A stretch of 64,000 nt of DNA from Vibrio sp. Isolate32 (GTDB lineage Bacteria; Pseudomonadota; Gammaproteobacteria; Enterobacterales; Vibrionaceae): the NCBI RefSeq assembly GCF_022397955.1, contig NZ_JAKEUQ010000003.1, positions 254,679 to 318,678 on the forward strand, in the 5' to 3' direction. Below are positions 58,008 through 64,000 of this stretch, one piece after another (positions within the stretch are counted from its first letter, which is position 1; every line of letters begins with the position of its first letter). The position numbers and the translations under genes were made by a program. The notes below the pieces were generated by a model, which saw only the letters and a program-made list of their open reading frames with translations, did not search any database and was not told where the DNA came from.

Positions 58008-61000
58008 TTAAGCAACCACTTTGTACTGTTTTTCCATCTCACTGATGCCAAGGCCTGCGTGTTTCGTCACTTTCAATTGCATAGGCACACGCTCTTTCAA
58101 AGCTTCAACGTGGCTAATGACACCAATCATTTTGCCTGATGCATTCAAGTTATCGAGTGCGTTCAATGCCATGTCTAGCGTGTCACTATCAAGCGTGCCA
58201 AAGCCTTCATCCAAGAAAAGAGAATCAATACTTGTTTTGTAACTCACAAGATCAGACAACGCCAATGCCAACGCCAAACTCACCAGGAAGCTTTCGCCAC
58301 CAGATAGAGTTTTGGTATCGCGCATTACGTCGCCCTGCCAGGTGTCGAGTACCTGTAGCTCTAAGCCATCGTCGGCTTTGCGTTTTAATTCATAGCGACC
58401 ATGCAAACGCTGTAATTGCTTGTTTGCCAGGTACACCAAGTTTTCCAGTGTTAGGCCTTGTGCAAACTTACGGAACTTATCGCCATTCTTAGAGCCAATC
58501 AGCGAGTTTAAGCTAGAGATATCATCGAACTCAACTTGTTGTTCAGAGATCTGCTTAAACAAATCCTGCTGGTTACTTCGGTTCTGACGATCAGTTTCAA
58601 GGTTGGCAGAAATTGCGCCAATTTTGCTCGCATGGCTTTGCTGAGCTTCTTGGCAATCAGCTGTCGCCTGCTCCACTTGCTGTTGATCTTGTTCTTGCCA
58701 TGTTTGCGCATTTTCGTGGTTTTGTAGCTCCACTTGCGCTGCTTTTGCCGTATTCAACCTTGCTTGTGCACTGACAACTGCTTCATCCAGAGACTTCTTA
58801 AGGTTTTGTAATTGAGTGCACACCTCCTCATCGAGCAGTGCCGCTTCAAAATCAACTTCCTCTTGAAATGGGCTCGCTTTCAAAGCTTCAACCCAAGCAT
58901 TGGTCGCTTGCGTGTGGCTTGTTTGCTTCGTGGTTAATTCATCAGAAAAACCGGTATGTTTCGTTTGTTCGGTTCGATGTTCCAATTCACAGCGATTAAG
59001 TACCAACTGAGCCGCGTCAAACGCTGCAACTGCATCTGTTACCTTTTGCTTGATGCTTTGGCTTGCGACTTGAATGTCTTGCTCACCAAACAACTGTGCT
59101 CTTTCACCGCTAATACGAGCTAACTCGGCTGTTAGCAATTCGCTTTCTTTGCTTAGCGCATCCAGCTCTTTTTGCACACTGTTTAGTTTGTCATCCAGTG
59201 TTTTTTGCTCAGCACATTGGGTAATCAAACGCTTTTCTAGCTCAGCCTGTTGCTGTTTGGTTTGCAGCCATGTGTTTGAGGCTTGCAGTTTTTCAGCAAA
59301 CCAAGCATCAATGTGCTCAAGCTCAGGAGCTTCGACAGAGGTTTCAACAATACTCTCTTTGAGTGAGTGCCATTGTTGCTCTTTGGCTTGCGCGGTTTGA
59401 CCTGCTTGTTCATTCGCAGCTTGGTTTTGCTTATTGAGGTCGTTGAGACGCTCCTCCGCTAACACAAGATTAGCTTGCGCTTTATTAGCCATAACGCTAG
59501 CTGATAAACGTTGTTTCTCGGCCTCGGCATAGCTGTTTTTTGCATCCACTAAGACTTTCAGCTGGTTCTGGGTTTGATTTAAATGAAGCTCGCATTGCTC
59601 AACAAAAGTCGTCACTGCAAGTTCACTCCCCAAGTCAGCCACAGAAAGCGATGTTAACTCCAGGGTCACAGCTGGAAAGTCAGACAAACTCTGTTGAAGC
59701 TTACCTATTACAGATTGCCAATTAAGTTGAGCTTGCTGGATATCCGCTTGTGCACGTTGAATATCATCACTTAGTGCTGTGATCATAGGAGCAAGAGAAT
59801 CCAACTGTTGACGATGCTCTTGACCATCTTTCTTAATGACCGCTAACTCATGTTTTTCTCGCTCTTGCTGAGCAATCAAGTTCGCAATATCTTGCGACTG
59901 CTCAACCGTATGTTCAGTAGAACCACACAGCGGACATTCAGAACCAGACTCTAACTTCGCACGGTACTTAGCTAGCTCTCCCTCTTGCGCGATTAACAAG
60001 GTTAAGCGCTCAAGTGATGTCTCTTTCTCTTTATATCGTTCAACCAGTACTTCACGCTCTTTCGATAGTTTGTCAGCCTTCTGAACGTTAGTTTGATTGG
60101 CTTGTGTCTTAACAGCGAGCTGTTGCTGTGCGTTTAAAAAGCCACGATTGATTTCAAACAACGAGTGGGTGTTGCGATTCCAAAGCTCCAACAACTCTTT
60201 TTGGGAAAGTAATGCTGTTTCACTGGTTTTAGCGTGTAGAGCTTCCCATTGCTGCTTGGTAGAGTTTTCGGCCAGCACCAATTCAGCTAGAGCTTGATCT
60301 TGCGATGCTTTGGTTTGCTGTGCGTTTTTAATCACAGATTGTTGAGCTTCTAGCGCCGTATAGATTTGCTTCGCTAAGTTAAGTTGTTGTGAATGCTGAG
60401 ATTCTAACGTACGCACTTGCTCAACTTTGGCTTGCCACTGACCTAGGTGCTTTTCGAGGTGTTGGTCCGACTGATGCGCCTCTAGATAGTCAGCGCTCAG
60501 CTTTTCTTGCTGTTTCAACTCGTCAATCTGTTGCACCAACATAAGCTGTTGATTACGTTGCTGTGCGTGTTGTTCATTCAACGTATTCACGGCGTTAACC
60601 GCAGAGGCTTTCTTGTCTTTAAGTACCGATATTTGGTTGTCCAATGGGCGGACTTGCTCAATGATCTTTTCTTGATCCTGTTGCTCGACTTTCACTTTTT
60701 CAACCGCTTCGCTACTTTGAGTCAGCTTAGTGTGGGCGTCTAACTTCTCGGCCTCGCGCACTGTGAGCAACTTAGTACTGTTATCTAGGTTAACTTGCGT
60801 AAGATTGAGCTCATGTTCACAGCGTTTTAGGTCTTTGTGCAGCGGTCGCAATTTCTCAGCCGGCTCGCTATTTGCCAAACGCGTCAAGGATGGTTGGTTT
60901 TGCTCTAAATCGCTTTGCGCTGTTTTTAGGTCTTGTTCACTGGTCGCAACAGTATGCTGCGCTTTGGTCACGTCTTTCCACCAGCTGAGGTGAGCTTGCC

Positions 61001-61724
61001 ACTCTTTTAGCTGTTCTGCTAAACGTTTCTGTTCAGTTTCTAATGTGTCACGCTCTGTTGTCAGCCCTTGAATCTGCTCATCGGACAGTAAACTCACACC
61101 TTCAGCTTTTGCCTTCAGGTGATTAAGCGACTCTTCACTCGATTTGAAGTGATCGTAAATACGCTCTGAAATCAGGCTATAAACTTCAGTACCAGTAAGT
61201 TCTTCCAACAATTCGGCACGATCATTCGCGTTGGCATTTAAGAAGGCAGCAAATTCGCCTTGAGAAAGCATGATCGACTTAGTAAAGCGAGAGAAGTCGA
61301 GACCTGTCACCTGCTCAACCAACTTGGTCTTCTTGGTTAGCATGGTTTCTAAGACTTTATCAGTGTCTGCATCTGCAAATTCACATGTTGGCGTCTGCAG
61401 TGCGCCATCGTGCTTGCCGCGAGCTCGCTTCTGGTGAAAGTTGGAACGGTAAGTTTTACCCTGCACTTCAAATTCAAGCTCAGCGAAACACTCACCGGTA
61501 CCGCGAGTCATCAACTCGTTATTGCCCTTCGCTATGCTTTTCAAACGAGGCGTGCGGTGGAATAGCGCTAAACAAATTGCATCCAGAATAGTCGTTTTAC
61601 CCGCACCTGTTGGGCCCGTGATTGCAAACAGACCATTTTCTGCAAACGGTGATTGGGTGAAATCGAGCTTCCAACGCCCTTTCAAAGAGTTCAGGTTTTC
61701 AAATTCTAGGCTTAAAATCTTCAT
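58008..61724 (-). CDS. sbcC: Exonuclease subunit SbcC
   Basis: A 1,238-residue SMC-like ATPase that with SbcD cuts DNA hairpins and double-strand ends. Visible are Walker A GPTGAGKTTIL (near residue 36), a long Gln-rich coiled coil of about 900 residues interrupted by the zinc hook SECPLCGST (near residue 596), the signature TLSGGESFLVSLALALALSDL and Walker B SLFLDEGFGTLDSDT. The C-terminus is natural. It follows sbcD by 5 bp. The insertion-sequence cluster begins directly after its stop codon. Confidence 0.95.
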   Translation of the reverse strand: MKILSLEFENLNSLKGRWKLDFTQSPFAENGLFAITGPTGAGKTTILDAICLALFHRTPRLKSIAKGNNELMTRGTGECFAELEFEVQGKTYRSNFHQKRARGKHDGALQTPTCEFADADTDKVLETMLTKKTKLVEQVTGLDFSRFTKSIMLSQGEFAAFLNANANDRAELLEELTGTEVYSLISERIYDHFKSSEESLNHLKAKAEGVSLLSDEQIQGLTTERDTLETEQKRLAEQLKEWQAHLSWWKDVTKAQHTVATSEQDLKTAQSDLEQNQPSLTRLANSEPAEKLRPLHKDLKRCEHELNLTQVNLDNSTKLLTVREAEKLDAHTKLTQSSEAVEKVKVEQQDQEKIIEQVRPLDNQISVLKDKKASAVNAVNTLNEQHAQQRNQQLMLVQQIDELKQQEKLSADYLEAHQSDQHLEKHLGQWQAKVEQVRTLESQHSQQLNLAKQIYTALEAQQSVIKNAQQTKASQDQALAELVLAENSTKQQWEALHAKTSETALLSQKELLELWNRNTHSLFEINRGFLNAQQQLAVKTQANQTNVQKADKLSKEREVLVERYKEKETSLERLTLLIAQEGELAKYRAKLESGSECPLCGSTEHTVEQSQDIANLIAQQEREKHELAVIKKDGQEHRQQLDSLAPMITALSDDIQRAQADIQQAQLNWQSVIGKLQQSLSDFPAVTLELTSLSVADLGSELAVTTFVEQCELHLNQTQNQLKVLVDAKNSYAEAEKQRLSASVMANKAQANLVLAEERLNDLNKQNQAANEQAGQTAQAKEQQWHSLKESIVETSVEAPELEHIDAWFAEKLQASNTWLQTKQQQAELEKRLITQCAEQKTLDDKLNSVQKELDALSKESELLTAELARISGERAQLFGEQDIQVASQSIKQKVTDAVAAFDAAQLVLNRCELEHRTEQTKHTGFSDELTTKQTSHTQATNAWVEALKASPFQEEVDFEAALLDEEVCTQLQNLKKSLDEAVVSAQARLNTAKAAQVELQNHENAQTWQEQDQQQVEQATADCQEAQQSHASKIGAISANLETDRQNRSNQQDLFKQISEQQVEFDDISSLNSLIGSKNGDKFRKFAQGLTLENLVYLANKQLQRLHGRYELKRKADDGLELQVLDTWQGDVMRDTKTLSGGESFLVSLALALALSDLVSYKTSIDSLFLDEGFGTLDSDTLDMALNALDNLNASGKMIGVISHVEALKERVPMQLKVTKHAGLGISEMEKQYKVVA

Positions 61725-61729
61725 ACTCG

Positions 61730-62983
61730 TTACTCTTCTACTTTGTTTGTTGCTTGAGCGCTTTCAGACACTTCGACCATGACTTGCTTAAACTTCACCG
61801 TCATTCGCTCTAAGCGGGCTTTTTCAGATTCAGTTTCGAACTCTTCTAAGGCAATACGCTTGGTAAACACGTCCATTGGGCTCAGCTCAGACAGAGTTTC
61901 TGCTGATTCTTGCTCCAACGCTTGGTTGCGACGCTCTCTTGCACGGCGCAGTTGAAGTACTTCCACATTCAAGCCTTCAGTCAATGCACGCATACGTTCT
62001 TGTAGATCAGATAGGTAATCTTGAGCCTGAACCTCTATCGACAACCACACGCTTTGTTCGCCATCCAAACCAATATATTGATTCAGTTGAGACTCTATCT
62101 CGCTCAAGTCGCCTTTAATTTCGGCTAACGGCTGGAAAGTTGGAACGGCTAATTGAGAAATGGTTCGTTCGCCTTCAGAAAACTCAACCACGCACACCTG
62201 CTTCTGGGATTTAAGCTCATCAAAGCTCAGTGGGATTGGAGAACCGGAATAACGAATGTATTCACGCTTAGCCACCACTTGTGGGCGGTGAATATGACCA
62301 AGAGCAATGTAGTCAGCATCTGGGAAACCATCCGCAGCAAAGCCATCTAGGTTACCAACGTAAATATCACGTACAGAATCTGACTGTTGCACGCCCATTG
62401 CAGTAAGGTGTCCCGTAGCGATGATTGGCATGTGCTCATGGTTTTCATAGGTAGCACGCTTAGCAACTGCCGCCTCATAAATACTTTGGTAGTGCTGCTT
62501 GATTGCATCGCCAAGCTGTTTTTGACGCTCTACGCCAGATACACCAGCTTGACTGGTCAACACATCGCGAGGACGAATAAATGGAATGGCACACACAAGC
62601 GCTTCTACATCGCCCGTTTTACCCTTGAGTTCAACAACCTGAGTCGCATGATCTTCGTTGGTATTTGGGATGACGTCTGCACCCATGTATTTGAGCAGCT
62701 GTTGGGTCTCTTTCAGAACCGAAACGGAATCGTGGTTTCCGCCTAGCAGTACCAATTGGCAGCCGAGCTTGTTCGAATCGACGACAAACTTGTTATACAT
62801 CTCACGAGCGTAACTTGGTGGCGTACTGGTATCGAAAATGTCACCAGCAACGATGATCGCATCGATGTCATGTTCAGTAACTTGCTCAAGTAACCATTGT
62901 AAGAAACGTTCATGTTCATTCTTACGGCTTTTATTGTAGAAGTTTTGGCCAAGGTGCCAATCGGACGTGTGAAGAATCTTCAT
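61730..62983 (-). CDS. sbcD: Exonuclease subunit SbcD
   Basis: A 417-residue Mre11-like nuclease. Metal ligands are seen as TSDWHLGQNF (D8, H10), VAGDIFDTS, LGGNHDSVSVL, TGHLTAMG and ALGHIHRPQV, the usual phosphoesterase motifs. With SbcC it forms a hairpin nuclease. The sbcD and sbcC genes are nearly contiguous (5 bp). The start has only weak ribosome binding sequence (CCAGTGAGCAGCA). No operon partners upstream. Confidence 0.95.
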   Translation of the reverse strand: MKILHTSDWHLGQNFYNKSRKNEHERFLQWLLEQVTEHDIDAIIVAGDIFDTSTPPSYAREMYNKFVVDSNKLGCQLVLLGGNHDSVSVLKETQQLLKYMGADVIPNTNEDHATQVVELKGKTGDVEALVCAIPFIRPRDVLTSQAGVSGVERQKQLGDAIKQHYQSIYEAAVAKRATYENHEHMPIIATGHLTAMGVQQSDSVRDIYVGNLDGFAADGFPDADYIALGHIHRPQVVAKREYIRYSGSPIPLSFDELKSQKQVCVVEFSEGERTISQLAVPTFQPLAEIKGDLSEIESQLNQYIGLDGEQSVWLSIEVQAQDYLSDLQERMRALTEGLNVEVLQLRRARERRNQALEQESAETLSELSPMDVFTKRIALEEFETESEKARLERMTVKFKQVMVEVSESAQATNKVEE

Positions 62984-63104
62984 TGCTGCTCACTGGAAGT
63001 CGGTAATATCTATAATCTACCAAAATCGCTCATACAATTCCCTTTTATAAGCTTGTGAAAAGCAACTAATTTTACGCTTGAACGTGTCACAAGTTTTAGC
63101 TACC

Positions 63105-63133
63105 AAAAAGCCGCTCATAATCAGAGCGGCTTT
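63105..63133 (-). terminator. Terminator for the GST pseudogene
   Basis: GAAAGCCGCTC-TGATTAT-GAGCGGCTTTTT on the minus strand forms an 11-bp stem followed by T residues. It lies about 137 bp after the gene's stop. Confidence 0.85.
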
Positions 63134-63270
63134 CGTATCAACATTTTTATCCTTTCAAATTATTCAGAACGAAACACCATTAAAATATAATTAAAATAAT
63201 GAATTCAATATTAATGAGCTTCAGCAAGGCTTGCCAAATAGGTATTCGTTAAATAGAAACCACTAAACTT

Positions 63271-63868
63271 CTACACAAAGTCTTGAGGTACCGTTTTCTC
63301 CGTTAAGCCCGACTTAATCAGAGCGATCTGCCACGCTTGCACTTTAGGAAAACCTTCTAACATATCAAAACCTGAACGTTCTTTGATCACCGATGCGCGG
63401 TGTAATAGTGGTAGCCAAGCAATATCGACATTTGAAATGTAATTACCTTTAAAGAATTGAGTATCGCCTAATTTATTTTCAGCTTTAAGAAACGCTTTTT
63501 GAAGATTTGCCAAACGCGTATCATAGGTATCTTTGTCTTTACTTCCCATCGTTCCGCATTGTGGCATGTAATATTTGCTCGCTTGATAAGACCAAGTGTG
63601 GTCCAACGCTTTTTGCTCAGCTGTTAACTCTTCAATAGGTGCGTATTTGTCGTCAAGGTATTCAACAATCGCATCAGATTCAAATAATACGATGTCATCT
63701 TCAGTCACTAGCACAGGCACTTGTCCATTTGGGGAGATATCCAAAAACCATTGTGGCTTGTTGTTAAGCTAAATGTATTCGATTTCAAACGGCACTTTTT
63801 TCATGACTAGAGCCCCCATTACACGTTGAACAAAATGGGCAGTTTTTAAAGCTAATCAGTTTAATCAT
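63271..63868 (-). pseudogene. Glutathione S-transferase-like gene with two defects
   Basis: From an ATG at 63868, the frame starts MIKLISFKNCPF, a GST-type N-terminus. A surplus T in a TTTT run (63832-63835) shifts it; the other frame continues VQRVMGALVMKKVPFEIEYI, then TAG at 63769-63771 where LNNKPQWFLDISPNGQVPVLV follows. Thereafter SDAIVEYLDDKYAP and the C-terminal domain are intact to 63271. A product from the internal Met at 63744 would lack the glutathione site. The gene is probably dead unless the defects are sequencing errors. Confidence 0.85.
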
Positions 63869-64000
63869 TGTCGACTCCGTATCAGGTCATTAATTTGTAT
63901 TTACATCCCTAAGACGAGCCTCATCAACAAAAGACGAAAGCTAATTCCATTATTTTGGAAGTTATGAAATATAGCCACTTAAACGATTAAAGATATTGCT
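63869..64000. other. AT-rich end of window
   Basis: No gene is seen; the stretch probably holds the promoter of the GST pseudogene. Confidence 0.4.

Noticed and set aside
58021..61591. Many plus-strand open frames of 60-117 residues inside sbcC
   Set aside because: They are shadows of the long coiled-coil gene, and their compositions (Leu/Ser/Cys-rich) are those of antisense readings.
1..64000. CRISPR array
   Set aside because: No set of equally spaced short direct repeats was seen; the only tandem repeat is the 138-bp duplication in ISAs1.
1..64000. tRNA or rRNA genes
   Set aside because: No cloverleaf with a GTTCRANNC T-arm and no rRNA sequence was noticed by reading; a covariance scan would be needed to exclude atypical ones.

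Overview
The window looks like a Vibrio chromosome, probably near the V. splendidus group. I judge this from the gene families (arginine ABC transporter in artPIQM order, glpT-glpQ, cryptochrome-DASH with an FeS photolyase, sbcDC), the roughly 40-45% GC composition and a Vibrio-type integron attC site at about 27.4 kb. No rRNA or tRNA gene and no CRISPR array was seen.

Layout. 0-1 kb: a cassette-like acetyltransferase and the tail of a convergent gene. 1-10.2 kb: core genes, namely the arginine transporter artPIQM behind a tandem ArgR-type operator, an MsbA-like exporter, a thioesterase, a large U32 peptidase-family protein and a GST-like protein. 10.3-34.4 kb: an accessory region read almost wholly leftward. 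It holds small single-domain enzymes: ten GNAT acetyltransferases, two hexapeptide acetyltransferases, VOC/glyoxalase proteins, NUDIX hydrolases, GFA proteins, an MccF-like peptidase, a Cass2-like binding protein and three small zinc-ribbon proteins. Gaps are often 10-80 bp, most genes have good ribosome binding sites, and several are precisely truncated or frameshifted. One complete attC, one partial attC and stop codons embedded in core-like sequences suggest an old chromosomal integron array that lost most of its recombination sites. A chimeric recombinase/IS66 remnant interrupts it at 27.5-28.6 kb.

35-46.4 kb: mixed housekeeping and accessory genes (rsuA, a YkgJ-like protein, NUDIX, a methyltransferase, HAD, a D-2-hydroxyacid dehydrogenase, ASCH, the glpT-glpQ glycerophosphodiester pathway, a PcfJ-like protein with a tiny zinc protein). 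46.4-50.7 kb: a stress protein, then a tightly overlapping photoreactivation operon (cryptochrome-DASH, FeS photolyase, short-chain dehydrogenase) ending at a strong terminator. 50.9-58.0 kb: a graveyard of decayed insertion sequences (two IS630 copies, a hybrid of two IS5-family copies, ISAs1 with a 138-bp internal duplication, IS110 and IS3 remnants) around one surviving SnoaL-like gene. It abuts the stop codon of sbcC. 58-63 kb: the SbcCD nuclease. The window ends with a broken glutathione S-transferase gene.

No unmistakably new multi-gene defence or metabolic system is visible. The most unusual items are the decayed cassette array, a 49-bp hairpin shared by the 5' regions of two acetyltransferase genes, a nested palindromic element at 31.85-31.98 kb, the small zinc-ribbon family, a lone MccF homologue, and very small genes of 44, 45 and 53 codons.
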